From: Phycisphaerae bacterium
GTDB lineage: Bacteria > Planctomycetota > Phycisphaerae > UBA1845
Assembly: GCA_022072505.1 (NCBI GenBank)
Contig: JAJVHU010000019.1
Location: forward strand, 33,654 to 97,653
Length of the DNA stretch: 64,000 nucleotides
Direction: 5' to 3'
The translations under genes were made by a program, and so were the position numbers. Each line of letters opens with the position of its first letter. Position 1 is the first letter of the stretch. Below the pieces are notes generated by a model. It saw nothing but the letters and a program-made list of their open reading frames with translations, searched no databases and was not told the origin of the DNA. Positions 33,793-43,147 of this stretch are shown here, piece by piece.

Positions 33793-33820
33793 TTGTCGGG
33801 GAGGCTCGGCGGGGTATACT
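33793..33820 (+). promoter_or_regulatory. Candidate promoter of rpmA
   Basis: TTGTCG (33793-33798) and TATACT (33815-33820) with a 16-nt spacer lie about 70 nt before the L27 start. The same TTGTCG hexamer occurs in the likely promoter at 62736. Confidence 0.55.
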
Positions 33821-33888
33821 GACAGGTCTTCGGGCAGCCGGGGGTGCGGCGGGCGAAGTGTTGCGGTTTGCGGTGGGAAGCAGTTGTC

Positions 33889-34134
33889 ATGGCGCATAAA
33901 AAGGGACAGGGGTCGACGCGGAACGGGCGGGACAGCAAACCGCAATTCCTCGGGGTAAAGCGGACCGGCGGGCAGGAAGTGACCTGCGGAACGATCATCG
34001 TGCGGCAGAACGGCACGCAGTTCAAACCGGGGCACAACGTCGGTCTCGGGCGGGATTACACGATCTTCGCGCTGACCAGCGGCGTGGTGCGGTTCCGCGG
34101 GCGGATGATCGACGTGCTTCCGTCGGGGGCGTAA
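33889..34134 (+). CDS. rpmA: 50S ribosomal protein L27
   Basis: An 81-residue bL27. ATG 33889 gives the conserved start [16 protein letters not shown], with the family block [20 protein letters not shown] and [16 protein letters not shown]. No cleavable N-terminal extension of the Firmicutes type is present. L27 lines the peptidyl-transferase centre of the 50S subunit. It usually follows rplU; here no L21 gene precedes it and the gene appears to have its own promoter. Confidence 0.96.
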   Translation: MAHKKGQGSTRNGRDSKPQFLGVKRTGGQEVTCGTIIVRQNGTQFKPGHNVGLGRDYTIFALTSGVVRFRGRMIDVLPSGA

Positions 34135-34394
34135 GGGCGGTTCCGTCGGGGGCGTAAGGCGCGCGATCGGTCGACGCGCCAAGGGGGGGCGTTGACGCGC
34201 CGTCGTCCCTGGCAGAGCGGTTGGCGGTTGGTGGGCACTCGATTGTTGTTCAAACGGCGGGTGCGCGCAATCATCATTCGACCGGGGCGCGCGATTGTTG
34301 TTTGATCGGGGGGGCGATTCTTGTTCAAACGGCGGGCATCGCCCGCCCTGCATGCGGCGCCCTCGACGCTGAAACCTGATGCCCGAACCCGCAT
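34135..34394. other. Convergent intergenic region with short repeats and a hairpin
   Basis: 260 nt between rpmA and the GH13-like gene. The last 18 nt of rpmA (TTCCGTCGGGGGCGTAAG) are duplicated once immediately after the stop. Further on, related segments CGATTGTTGTTCAAACGGCG / CGATTCTTGTTCAAACGGCG occur twice. GGCGGGC-ATC-GCCCGCC at 34331-34347 forms a 7-bp-stem hairpin that could end transcripts from both sides, although no T tract follows. Confidence 0.5.
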
Positions 34395-36173
34395 CTACTC
34401 CGCCCACTCCGGGCCTACCAGCACCAGCTTCAAGCTCATCGGATCCAGGTTGATCGAGATGCGCCCCGCGGAGTCGGCGAGGGTTCGGTTTCCTGCGAGA
34501 CGAAGCTTCGGCTCGACGAGCACGGGACGCAGCGGGTCGATGCCCGTCTGTTGCGAGCGGGGGATGAGCGGTTCCAGTTCGGGGCGGACGACCGCGACCA
34601 TGTCCGCCTCGACGAGGCCGGGTTCGAGCACGGCCTCGCGGCGCTCGTCGGAGGCGTTGACGACGACGATGACGGTGCGGTCTTCGTGCGAGCGCGAGAA
34701 GGCGAAGATGCGGCGGTCGTCATCCGCGAGGACGAGCTTGAAGTCTCCGCGGCGCAGCGGTTCGTAGCGCGCCCGCACGTCGTTCATCAGACGGACCAGC
34801 GCCCGGTAGTCCGCGCGGTAATCCGGGGAGGGTGCGTCCTTCCGCCCCGGTTCGATCCACCACATCGGGGCCAGCGCCGCGTCGGAGTGCGCGCCGGTCA
34901 TGCCGACTTCGTCGCCGTACATGAGCATGACGGAATGCGGCAGGCACAGAGTCAGCGCCAGCGTGAGGCGCCAGGCGCGAAGGGCGCGGAGACGGTGCTG
35001 CCTGGACTCGGCTGAATCGGGTTGCGGAGGGGGGAAACGGCTGGTCATTCGACCGGTGTTCACCGAGCTGAACGTGTTGACGAACACCGCGGGGTCGTTC
35101 GATCGGCGCGAGGCGACGAGTTTCTCGACGTGGCGGGCCCAACTGGAATAAGGAAAGTTGGTTTCAAAGCTCAGCCGCGTGTCCGGCTGTAACTCCACGG
35201 TGGCCAGGACGGGAAAGACGCGGAGGGACTCTGATATGCGCAGGTTGCTCCAAGGCGCGGCCAATACGACGGCATTCCGGTTGGCGTCCGCAACCGCGCT
35301 CAGGACTCGCCTGCACGCCGCCTCGTCGTGGTTCTCGTCCACGTGGATCATGAATCCGTCGAGTGCGTCCGGGGTTTTGCCGGTCATCACGGGCTTGAGC
35401 CATCGCACCATCTGCGGGATCGCGTCGTCCACAGACAACGGCGGGCGCCAGTTTTCAGGGAGAACGTGCGGAACGCCCTGCGGTCGGTGAATGATGAGGG
35501 GAATCTCGATGACGACCCGCAGCTTGGCGGCATGAGCCTCGCGGATCAGGTCGAGCAGCAGTCGATCTCCCGCCGTCCAGCTTTCCGCGGGTGACGGGTC
35601 GGAGGCGGCCGTCGTGGGCGGGTCGGGCAGGCCTACGTCCGGGCTGACGTGCCACGTGGAACCCAGGGGCGCAGGCCACTGCGGGTTGTCCGCGAAGACG
35701 CGGGCGAGGCAGATCGCACCGAAGCCGAGTTCCTTGATGTAGGCGAGTTTCTCCCGCACGCCCTGCAAGTCGCCGCCGTAAGAGAGGGCGGCCGTCTTGA
35801 ACGTGTCTTCCCAGGGCGCGTCCGCCGCGACCAGCGGTTGCGTCCACGGCCGGGTGTCCGGCGGATCGTTGTCCTTCGACCCGTTACGGAAGCGCGGGAC
35901 ATCGAGGTAGTACCAGGTCACGTCGCGCGCCCAGTCCGGGACGGCGGGGGCGTCGGCCGGGGCTGTCGTTGCACGTTGTTCCGCGAGGGCGGGCGGTTCG
36001 ACGGGCGCGGTCGGGTTCGGTTGCGCGGGCGGCGACGGTTTCGGAGGTTCGGTCGCGGGCGGAGGCGCTGGCGGCGGCGGGTTCGGAGGCGGTTGAGCGG
36101 CTGCCTCTGCGTTGAGACCGAGGACGGTCAGCGCCGCAAACCCGATCGCGCGAACCCTCCCGCGTCGTCGCAT
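34395..36173 (-). CDS. GH13-like (alpha-amylase fold) exported protein, catalytic residues not conserved
   Basis: A 592-residue protein whose ATG (36173) lies 2 nt after the fahA stop. Signal peptide (AIGFAALTVLGLNAEAAAQ), then a ~45-residue Pro-rich linker. The rest follows the GH13 barrel: YYLDVPRFRNGSKDND, YGGDLQGVREKLAYIKELGF, region I-like LRVVIEIPLIIHR, and MYGDEVGMTG near the end, then a beta-sandwich C-terminus. Where GH13 enzymes have G-x-R-x-D (nucleophile) this reads DGFMIHVD; the general acid Glu region is LAAPWSNLRISES; and the N-H-D region is FSSVNTGRMTSR. The catalytic triad therefore seems lost. A binding role is inferred. Confidence 0.75.
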   Translation of the reverse strand: MRRRGRVRAIGFAALTVLGLNAEAAAQPPPNPPPPAPPPATEPPKPSPPAQPNPTAPVEPPALAEQRATTAPADAPAVPDWARDVTWYYLDVPRFRNGSKDNDPPDTRPWTQPLVAADAPWEDTFKTAALSYGGDLQGVREKLAYIKELGFGAICLARVFADNPQWPAPLGSTWHVSPDVGLPDPPTTAASDPSPAESWTAGDRLLLDLIREAHAAKLRVVIEIPLIIHRPQGVPHVLPENWRPPLSVDDAIPQMVRWLKPVMTGKTPDALDGFMIHVDENHDEAACRRVLSAVADANRNAVVLAAPWSNLRISESLRVFPVLATVELQPDTRLSFETNFPYSSWARHVEKLVASRRSNDPAVFVNTFSSVNTGRMTSRFPPPQPDSAESRQHRLRALRAWRLTLALTLCLPHSVMLMYGDEVGMTGAHSDAALAPMWWIEPGRKDAPSPDYRADYRALVRLMNDVRARYEPLRRGDFKLVLADDDRRIFAFSRSHEDRTVIVVVNASDERREAVLEPGLVEADMVAVVRPELEPLIPRSQQTGIDPLRPVLVEPKLRLAGNRTLADSAGRISINLDPMSLKLVLVGPEWAE

Positions 36174-36175
36174 GT

Positions 36176-37456
36176 TCAATTCTCCCGCGGCGGAAGCACT
36201 TTCGCCCGGACTTCGCCGAAGCCCACGCGGAACCCGTCGCCCCGGCACCAGCCCCTGAAGATCACCGTGTCGCCGTCTTCGAGGAACTTGCGCGACTCCC
36301 CCGTCGGAAGCTGAAGCGGCTGCGTCCCCTTCCACGTCAGTTCGAGCAGGCATCCGCGCGACTCGGGCGTCGGTCCGGAGACGGTTCCGCTGCCGTAAAG
36401 ATCGCCGGCGCGCATCGGCGTGCCGTTGCTGGTGTGATGGGCGAGCATCTGAAGGATGTTCCAGTACATCGTGCGGAAGTTGACGGCGCTGATCCGAACC
36501 GGCTCGCGCATCGTCGCGGTTTGCAGGTGCGTCTCCAGGTGAATGTCGAGGCCCCAGTCTCCCGGCGAGCGCAGATGCGGCAGCGGCGCGGGATCCTGCG
36601 CCGGGCCGGGCACGCGGAAGGGCGCGAGGGCGTCCAGCGTCACCACCCAGGGACTGATCGACGTGGCGAACGACTTGCCGAGGAAAGGCCCGAGCGGGAC
36701 GTACTCCCAGCGCTGAATGTCCCGCGCGCTCCAGTCATTCAGGAGCACCATCCCGAAGAGGTGATCCGCGGCGCGGCTGATCGGGATCGGCTGACCCGGG
36801 TCATTGCCCGTGCCGAGGAAGACGCCCATCTCAAGTTCGTAGTCCAGCGCGCGGCTGGGTCCGAACGTCGGCATCGGGGCGTCGTCCGCCTTCGTCTGCC
36901 CGCGGGGTCGATGCACGTCCGCGCCGGAGAGGAAGATCGAGCTGCTGCGTCCGTGATAGCCGATCGGCATGTGCAGCCAGTTGGGGGTGAGCGGGTTCGC
37001 CGGGTCGCGGAACATGCCGCCGACGTTGGAAGCGTGATCCTTCGAGGCGTAGAAGTCGGTGAAGTCGCCGACCTCGACGGGAAGGCGCATTCGAACGTCC
37101 GCGCGCGACCGCAGTACACGGTTTCGGGTCTTTGCGTCGTCGCGGAGCGTGGGGCTGTCCGCCGACAGCAGCGTCGTGACCCAGTGCCGCACTTCCGTCC
37201 AGACCGCCCGTCCGCGGCGCAGGAAGTCATTGAGCGTCGGCCGGGCGAAGACGTTGTCCGCGGCGAGCGACGTGGCGTCGAAAAGACCGGCCTGATGCGC
37301 GGCGGAAAGGTCGAACACGAGGTCGCCGATCGCCACGCCGACGCGCGGGGGTCCGGCGTCCTCGAACACGCCGTAAGGAAGGTTCTGGATCGGAAAGTCG
37401 TGATCCGCGGGGACGTCGATCCACGAGCGCAAGACCGGATTCGCAGGCGTTTTCAT
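36176..37456 (-). CDS. fahA: Fumarylacetoacetase
   Basis: A 426-residue enzyme of the last step of tyrosine/homogentisate catabolism, splitting fumarylacetoacetate to fumarate and acetoacetate. Family blocks are present: N-terminal SH3-like FPIQNLPYGVF, metal-site DFTDFYASKDHASNVGGMFR, GYHGRSSSIFLSG, ALDYELEMGVFLG, NDWSARDIQRWEYVPLGPFL and the C-terminal GDLYGSGTVSGP. Length is as expected. It is co-oriented with the uncharacterised gene upstream at 37505 and the GH13-like gene downstream. Other homogentisate-pathway genes are not in the window. Confidence 0.95.
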   Translation of the reverse strand: MKTPANPVLRSWIDVPADHDFPIQNLPYGVFEDAGPPRVGVAIGDLVFDLSAAHQAGLFDATSLAADNVFARPTLNDFLRRGRAVWTEVRHWVTTLLSADSPTLRDDAKTRNRVLRSRADVRMRLPVEVGDFTDFYASKDHASNVGGMFRDPANPLTPNWLHMPIGYHGRSSSIFLSGADVHRPRGQTKADDAPMPTFGPSRALDYELEMGVFLGTGNDPGQPIPISRAADHLFGMVLLNDWSARDIQRWEYVPLGPFLGKSFATSISPWVVTLDALAPFRVPGPAQDPAPLPHLRSPGDWGLDIHLETHLQTATMREPVRISAVNFRTMYWNILQMLAHHTSNGTPMRAGDLYGSGTVSGPTPESRGCLLELTWKGTQPLQLPTGESRKFLEDGDTVIFRGWCRGDGFRVGFGEVRAKVLPPREN

Positions 37457-37504
37457 GACGCGGCGCTTATACGCCGGGGTCGCGCCGGATTCAACCTCGC
37501 CGCG

Positions 37505-38482
37505 TCACCACCACCCCAGGGCGCGCAAGTCGTCCACCGGTTCGGTCAGGCTGCAACTGCCGAAGGACAGCGCCAGCGCGCCGCGGGAGGCGCGAATCCG
37601 CTCAGTCGTCAGTCGGCGTCCGCGCCACGCGATCGTGTCGTCGCGGATCGAGAAGGCGCTCGCGTCTTCCTCCGCGAGCACGGGTTCGAGATCGCGGGCG
37701 GAGATCCGCTCCGTGTGCGCGAGCGCCGCCGCCACGAAGACGTTGAGGAAACCGTGCATCCTCGCCCCGACCTCCCGGGATTCGTGGCGCAGGGGATGAT
37801 GCAGTCCGGCGGTGGCCTTGAAGGGAACGTCCGCGCTCGCGCATTCCGCGATGAAGGCGGCGACCTGCGTCACGGGCGGAATCTGATGCGCCTCGACTCC
37901 GCCGGTGCGGAGTTTCAGACCGAGCGCGCGGTGGCGATCGCGCGCCGTCCGCGCTCCTTCCACGGCGTGCGCGAACGCCCTCGTCGAGTCCTCTCCGGGC
38001 GTAATCTCCAGAAAAAGCGACGGGATTGCGGCGTCGCCCGGCGAACCCGCGTCGCGCCACGTCTCCGCCGCGGCGGAGGCGACGCGAGCGACGTCTCGTG
38101 CTCCGGCCTGAACGATCGAAGCGGGCAGGCGCGTCTCCAGCGCGTCCACCAGGACGCCTCCCTCGAGACGCTGGTGGAGGCCGGAGACCTCCGCGAGGTC
38201 AGTATGAAGCCCCGTCAAGAACGACGCCTCATCCTCGCCGCCGCGCCCCAGCCCGGAGAAGCGCCACGGCGCCTCGCCCGGTTGCGCCAAGCGGTTCCGC
38301 AGCGCGTCCACCGCGCCGAGCGTCGCACACGGACAGACGAACCGCGCCAGCATCCACGCCGCCTCGCCTTGAAGATACGCGGCGTAATTGCGCAGCGCGT
38401 CCGGCAGCGCCAGCTTCGCCGGCGGGAACAGGCCGGCGTAGTCGAGGATTCCGCTCAAAAGCGTGCGAAGACTCTGCTTCAT
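37505..38482 (-). CDS. Uncharacterised conserved protein next to fumarylacetoacetase
   Basis: A 325-residue soluble protein. The start at 38482 gives MKQSLRTLLSGILDYAGLFP, a conserved opening I have seen in proteins beside fahA in planctomycetes (recollection). Other notable parts: WMLARFVCPCATL, LGLKLRTGGVEAHQIPPV, and VPFKATAGLHHPLRH, a K-x-T-x-G-x-H-H element that could be a barrel active site. I cannot name a family. Its position, 48 nt before fahA on the same strand, suggests a linked role in aromatic amino acid breakdown, which is inference. Confidence 0.65.
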   Translation of the reverse strand: MKQSLRTLLSGILDYAGLFPPAKLALPDALRNYAAYLQGEAAWMLARFVCPCATLGAVDALRNRLAQPGEAPWRFSGLGRGGEDEASFLTGLHTDLAEVSGLHQRLEGGVLVDALETRLPASIVQAGARDVARVASAAAETWRDAGSPGDAAIPSLFLEITPGEDSTRAFAHAVEGARTARDRHRALGLKLRTGGVEAHQIPPVTQVAAFIAECASADVPFKATAGLHHPLRHESREVGARMHGFLNVFVAAALAHTERISARDLEPVLAEEDASAFSIRDDTIAWRGRRLTTERIRASRGALALSFGSCSLTEPVDDLRALGWW

Positions 38483-38633
38483 CTTGACGGTCCGAAACCC
38501 GGTCGCCGGATCCGCGCCCGGCGCGTCGACCTGGCCGGGGGCGCCGCGGCGTCTTCCGCGGTCCGACGATCGCTCGACGGGAATCCGCGTCCTGATGTGA
38601 CGGGCGCGACTCGGAAACCGAGGCACGGTCCTG

Positions 38634-39800
38634 TCACGGTCCGGTGATGTTTCCCTTGAAGACGCGGTAATCCGGAAGGTCCACGTCATTGTCGCCGTTG
38701 TTGTCGAACACGCCGCAGCCGGTGTCCGCATCGCCTCCCGCGCCAGTGAAACAATTCATGAACGCCGCGATATCGCGCAGATCCACGTCGCCGTCGCGGT
38801 CGGCGTCGCCGAACTCCGCCTTCGAGGCGGGCAGCGTCAGATCCGCGAACACAATGAAATGATCCGACGCCGCCGCGCTCGTGCCCGACGACAACGCCGA
38901 CCCGCACTTCGCCAGCCCGCCGCCCAGCCCCTCGTCACGCGAGTCGTACACCTCCGACGGCGGGTCAAAACCGGAAAGCAACGCGCTGACGAGGATGTAA
39001 TCCAGCCGGCGACCTGAGCTGTCCCGCGTCGCGTCGCGTCCGTCCTTCTGACGCGCTTCCAGCGCCGTCACTTCCGGTCCGGATGACGAAGTCAGGTAGA
39101 TGAAAGGGTCGTTGCGGATGCCCTGCGCGTCGAGGATCGTCCGCAGATCCCCGCCCAGCCGCCAGTTCGTCGGCATTCCGCCGGGAATCTGGGTGAAAGG
39201 ATCCGGCGGGCGCGGCACGCTGTCGATCTCCTCGTTCATGTCCCCGAGGATCACAAAAGCGTCAACATCCGTGTCCAGATCGCCGACGGCCTGCGCGGCG
39301 CGCAGCGACTCGACGGCGCGCCGGAACTCGTCCGCATCGGCGGTTCCCGCCTTCCAGTGCTCGGTCACGAGCGTCAGCGGCGTCGCCCCGGGAACATCAA
39401 GCACGACCTCGACGATCAGTCGGGTGATGTCGTTGGCGTTGGAGTCGCCCGAGAGCGACGCGGAGGTATTGATCGTCGTGCGCATGAAGGGGTGCCGGCT
39501 CAGGAAGCCGTTGCGCAGCGAGCCGAAGGGGTTGCTCGTCGGGACGATCGTGTACGCGAACCCGGCGTCCTCAGCGAGATCGGCGAAGTCATCCAGCTCG
39601 TCGCCTTCGATCTCCTGGATCGCCGCCACGTCGGGACAGAGCCGATCGAGGATCGCCAGCGCCGCGTTGTACTCGCTGCTGCCGCGCACGCCGATCGTCT
39701 CGAGGTTCCACGTCGCCACCCGCACGACCGTGTCCGCCGACGCCCCCGCGGCGCCGCCTGCAAGGATGAGCGCCGCGACGATCCCGTCTTGCCTTCGCAC
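38634..39800 (-). CDS. Secreted endonuclease/exonuclease/phosphatase-family protein with type I dockerin
   Basis: A 388-residue protein starting at GTG 39800 with GGGGAAAGGG upstream; signal peptide DGIVAALILAGGAAGASA. The EEP fold runs through VRVATWNLETIG, DVAAIQEIEGDE, FVILGDMNEEID, RRLDYILVS and AASDHFIVFADL, with the metal-binding Asn, Glu, Asp and terminal Asp-His pair present. The last 55 residues are a type I dockerin with two calcium loops, DADRDGDVDLRD and DNNGDNDVDLPD. The enzyme probably acts on extracellular DNA or phospholipid. Dockerins in planctomycetes may mediate surface attachment. Confidence 0.88.
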   Translation of the reverse strand: MRRQDGIVAALILAGGAAGASADTVVRVATWNLETIGVRGSSEYNAALAILDRLCPDVAAIQEIEGDELDDFADLAEDAGFAYTIVPTSNPFGSLRNGFLSRHPFMRTTINTSASLSGDSNANDITRLIVEVVLDVPGATPLTLVTEHWKAGTADADEFRRAVESLRAAQAVGDLDTDVDAFVILGDMNEEIDSVPRPPDPFTQIPGGMPTNWRLGGDLRTILDAQGIRNDPFIYLTSSSGPEVTALEARQKDGRDATRDSSGRRLDYILVSALLSGFDPPSEVYDSRDEGLGGGLAKCGSALSSGTSAAASDHFIVFADLTLPASKAEFGDADRDGDVDLRDIAAFMNCFTGAGGDADTGCGVFDNNGDNDVDLPDYRVFKGNITGP

Positions 39801-40056
39801 GATGTTCCCTTTCCCCTGCCGTCCGCACTGCTCCGGGCCGCCCGGCGGGCAGGGTCGGCGTCGCTCCGCCTTCGGCGCGCAAGGCGCCGAGGCCGGGAGA
39901 CATTGTAATAAGATCGACGCCGCGGGTGAAACCCGGCCCACCGTGCGTCGTCCGCTTGCGCGGAAGGTCGCTTCGGGGCCGAGTCGCACGTTGCGACGCC
40001 CTCGTTCGCGGGATTTGGGTTTGACCGGCCGCGCCGACGTTGCATATTCTCCCGAC

Positions 40057-40695
40057 ATGGCGATCCGATTCTTATGCCCGTCGTGCCGACAACCGATCGA
40101 AACCGACGATGTCTGGGCCGAGAAGCTCGTCGCGTGTCCGTTTTGCCGGACCACGGTGACCGCGCCGGCGCTATCCACCCTCGGGACGGTCGAAACCGTG
40201 ACGGGCGTCCCGGGGGCGCGTCCCGCGTGGTCGCCGGACGCCTCGTGGTCGAACGCGGACACGGGCGCCCCGGGTCCGCCGCAGTTCGTCGCGGACGGGG
40301 ATTCCGCCCGAAAAGACGCCGGCGCGCGACGACTGGCGACCCTCGCGATCGTGCTGGCCGGGCTGAGCATCGTCGCGTTTACCGCCATGTCGCTGATCAT
40401 CGCGCCGCATCGCGAGGAGTTGTTCGCGTTCACCAAGGATTTTCAGGACGGCGGGTCGTTCATGCAGGCGCAAAAGGAGATGATGAACGACCTGATGAAC
40501 CGTCCCGGCGGGATTCCCGGCTGGTACGTGGGATCCAGCGTGGCGATGTGGTTGGGGGCGTTGTTGTGGGCGCCGGCGCTGATTCTGGCGCTTCTAGGGA
40601 TGCGTCGCGCTGCGGCAAGATCGCGGGCGATCACGGCGCTTCTGATGACCGTCGTCGCCCCGATGATCTGCTGTTGCACGTTCATCCCGACTTGA
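40057..40695 (+). CDS. Zinc-ribbon membrane protein
   Basis: A 212-residue protein. Residues 7-30 form a zinc ribbon with two C-x2-C knuckles (CPSC and CPFC), a motif common in planctomycete membrane and kinase proteins. An Ala/Pro-rich linker follows, then a helix at about 97-113 (LATLAIVLAGLSIVAFTAMS), a polar loop rich in Met and Gln, and a second and third helix (MWLGALLWAPALILALLGM, ITALLMTVVAPMICCCTF). Function unknown. A CATATT 8 nt before the ATG with TTGACC upstream suggests a near-leaderless transcript. Confidence 0.65.
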   Translation: MAIRFLCPSCRQPIETDDVWAEKLVACPFCRTTVTAPALSTLGTVETVTGVPGARPAWSPDASWSNADTGAPGPPQFVADGDSARKDAGARRLATLAIVLAGLSIVAFTAMSLIIAPHREELFAFTKDFQDGGSFMQAQKEMMNDLMNRPGGIPGWYVGSSVAMWLGALLWAPALILALLGMRRAAARSRAITALLMTVVAPMICCCTFIPT

Positions 40696-40746
40696 TGGAC
40701 GACGACGCGGCGCCCGGTTCTCGTGCCCTCGCGGCGGGGAGCAATG

Positions 40747-41520
40747 ATGACCGAAGCCATCCTTCGAGAACTCCTGGAGAGCGTCCGGGTCGGATCGACG
40801 ACGCTTGACGACGCCGTTGCGCGGCTGACGCATCTTCCCTTTGAGGCGCTTCCCTTTGCCCGAGTCGATCATCACCGCGCGATCCGTTGCGGTTTCCCGG
40901 AGGTCATCTTCTGTCCCGGGAAGACGCCGGAGGACGCCGCCGGGATCTTCGAGGCCCGGGCCCGCGCGGGCGGAAACGTGCTCGCGACCCGCGCCACGTC
41001 CGAGCAGGCCGACGCGATCCGGCGCCGCACCCCCGGCGCGGAACATCATGAGCGCGCCCGCGCCGTGACGCTGCATCAGGAGCCCGCCGCCCCTCCGCTC
41101 GGGACCGTCGCGATCCTTGCCGCCGGAACCAGCGACGCCCCGGTCGTTGAGGAGGCGAAGGTCTCGTGCGACATGATGAACCTCGCGGCGCACACCGTGT
41201 ACGACGTCGGCGTCGCCGGATTGCACCGCCTCGTCGCGGCGTGGACGGAGCTGCGCGACGCGGACGTCCTGATCGTCGTCGCCGGGATGGAAGGGGCCCT
41301 GCCGAGCGTCGTCGGCGGGTTGACCGACAAGCCGGTGATCGCCGTCCCGACCAGCGCCGGATACGGCGCGAGCTTCGGCGGGCTGACCGCGCTGCTGGCG
41401 ATGCTCAACACCTGCGCCTCCGGCGTCACGGTCGTGAACATCGACAACGGTTTCGGCGCCGCCTGTGCCGCGGGGCGGATGCTGCGCGCCCTGCGGCGGC
41501 GCGGCGACGCGGCTCCCTGA
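40747..41520 (+). CDS. larB: Nickel-pincer cofactor biosynthesis protein LarB
   Basis: A 257-residue protein. ATG 40747 is 5 nt after GGGGAG. LarB carboxylates and hydrolyses nicotinate adenine dinucleotide in the first step of the nickel-pincer nucleotide pathway used by lactate racemase and relatives. Family blocks: FEALPFARVDHHRAIRCGFP, EVIFCPGKTP, and a PurE-like C-terminal half with AGTSDAPVVEEA, VYDVGVAGLHRL, VVAGMEGALPSVVGGL and VNIDNGFGAA. LarC, LarE and LarA homologues are not in the window. gltX follows 79 nt later. Confidence 0.93.
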   Translation: MTEAILRELLESVRVGSTTLDDAVARLTHLPFEALPFARVDHHRAIRCGFPEVIFCPGKTPEDAAGIFEARARAGGNVLATRATSEQADAIRRRTPGAEHHERARAVTLHQEPAAPPLGTVAILAAGTSDAPVVEEAKVSCDMMNLAAHTVYDVGVAGLHRLVAAWTELRDADVLIVVAGMEGALPSVVGGLTDKPVIAVPTSAGYGASFGGLTALLAMLNTCASGVTVVNIDNGFGAACAAGRMLRALRRRGDAAP

Positions 41521-41599
41521 GGCATCCCGGTCCGCGCTGGTCAGACGTTTCGCCGGCGACTATCCTCCGCCCGGACGCCCCGAAACCGAAGGAGTCGTC

Positions 41600-43102
41600 A
41601 TGTCCGATGTTCCGCTTCGCGTTCGTTTCGCGCCGTCGCCGACGGGGTATCTTCACGTCGGCGGAGCGCGGACCGTGTTGTTCAATTTCCTGCTGGCGCG
41701 CCGCCACGGCGGCACGTTCATCCTGCGCATCGAGGACACGGATCAGGACCGCCACGTCGAGGACTCGGTGGCGAAGATCCTCGACGACCTGCGCTGGCTC
41801 GGCATGAACTGGGACGAGGGGCCGGAGAAGGGCGGCGACTTCGGGCCTTATTTCCAGAGTGCTTGCCTCGACGAATACCGGGCGTGCGCCGCGCGCCTCC
41901 TCCAGTCCGGCCGCGCGTATTACGCGCTGGAGACCCCGGAGGAACTGGACGCGATGCGCGAGCGCGCCCGCGCCGGGAAGCGATCGTTCAAGTACCTGCG
42001 CCCGGATCCGCTGCCGACCGTGCAGCAGGGCGAAACCGCGAAGGCGGCCGGTCACCCCGTCGTCGTCCGCCTCAAGATGACCGGCGAGCCGATCACCGTG
42101 CAGGACGACGTGCTCGGCGACGTGACGATGCCCGCCGAAGAACTCGAGGACTTCGTCATCGTCAAAAGCGACGGCTGGCCGACGTACCACTTTGCCTGTG
42201 TCGTGGACGACGAGCGCATGCGCGTTTCACACGTCATCCGCGCGCAGGAGCACCTCATGAACACGCCGAAACACATCGCTCTCCAGCGGGCGCTGGGCTT
42301 CCGCACGCCGCGCTACGCACACCTGCCGATCATCTTCAACCTCGACGGCACGAAGATGAGCAAGCGCGACAAGGAGAAGGCGATCCGCGAAGGCCGCAAG
42401 CCGCCGGAGATCGAAGTGCATGATTTCCGCGTGTCCGGATACCTGCCCGAGGCGCTGATCAACTTCCTGGCGCTGCTCGGCTGGTCCAGCGGCGACGATC
42501 AGGAGCGGTTCACGCTCGACGAACTCGTGCGGCGGTTCTCGCTGGAGCGCGTCGGAAGGACCAACGCCCGCTTCGACCGGGAGAAACTCCTCGCATTCAA
42601 CACGGAGTGGTGCGCGCGGGTCGCCCCGACGCGCCTGCTGGAGGCGTTCAAGGACTTCCTCGCCGTCAACAAATCGCCGCTGCTGAAGTTCGACGAGGCG
42701 ACGCTGGGCCGCCTGCTGGCCGCGAAAAAGGGCCTGCGCACGTTCCGCGACGTCGAAGACTCCGCCCGGTTCCTGACCGTCAGCGATGACGAGGTTGCGT
42801 ATTCGCCCGACGCGGTGCGGAAGGTGCTGGAGAAGAACGATGGCGCGGGGTATGCGGCGCTCGCCGCGACCCTGACGGAACTGGACGCGCAGGCGGACTG
42901 GTCGCCCGAGGCGCTGCACGCCTTGTTTGAACGCACCTGCGCCGCGCGAGGCCTGAAGATGGGCGACGTCGCCCAGCCGCTGCGCGTGGCGATCACCGGC
43001 ATGACCGTCAGTCCGCCGATCCAGGACAGCCTCTCGCTGCTGGGGAAAGCCGCGACCTGCGCCCGCGTCCGGCGCTGCCTGTCCCTGCGGGAGTCGGCGT
43101 AA
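41600..43102 (+). CDS. gltX: Glutamyl-tRNA synthetase
   Basis: A 500-residue class I synthetase; ATG 41600 has GAAGGAG upstream. Signature motifs: RFAPSPTGYLHVGGARTVLF (HIGH-like HVGG) at the N-terminus, RIEDTDQDR, and KMSKR for the KMSKS loop. A charged segment (DKEKAIREGRKPPEIEVHD) follows KMSKR, slightly longer than in many homologues. The anticodon-binding helical domain fills the last ~170 residues. It charges tRNA-Glu; whether it also charges tRNA-Gln in this organism cannot be told. Confidence 0.96.
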   Translation: MSDVPLRVRFAPSPTGYLHVGGARTVLFNFLLARRHGGTFILRIEDTDQDRHVEDSVAKILDDLRWLGMNWDEGPEKGGDFGPYFQSACLDEYRACAARLLQSGRAYYALETPEELDAMRERARAGKRSFKYLRPDPLPTVQQGETAKAAGHPVVVRLKMTGEPITVQDDVLGDVTMPAEELEDFVIVKSDGWPTYHFACVVDDERMRVSHVIRAQEHLMNTPKHIALQRALGFRTPRYAHLPIIFNLDGTKMSKRDKEKAIREGRKPPEIEVHDFRVSGYLPEALINFLALLGWSSGDDQERFTLDELVRRFSLERVGRTNARFDREKLLAFNTEWCARVAPTRLLEAFKDFLAVNKSPLLKFDEATLGRLLAAKKGLRTFRDVEDSARFLTVSDDEVAYSPDAVRKVLEKNDGAGYAALAATLTELDAQADWSPEALHALFERTCAARGLKMGDVAQPLRVAITGMTVSPPIQDSLSLLGKAATCARVRRCLSLRESA

Positions 43103-43147
43103 GCGCCTCGCACCTCGCCCCCTCCTCCCTGTGCGCCCTCTCGCGGC

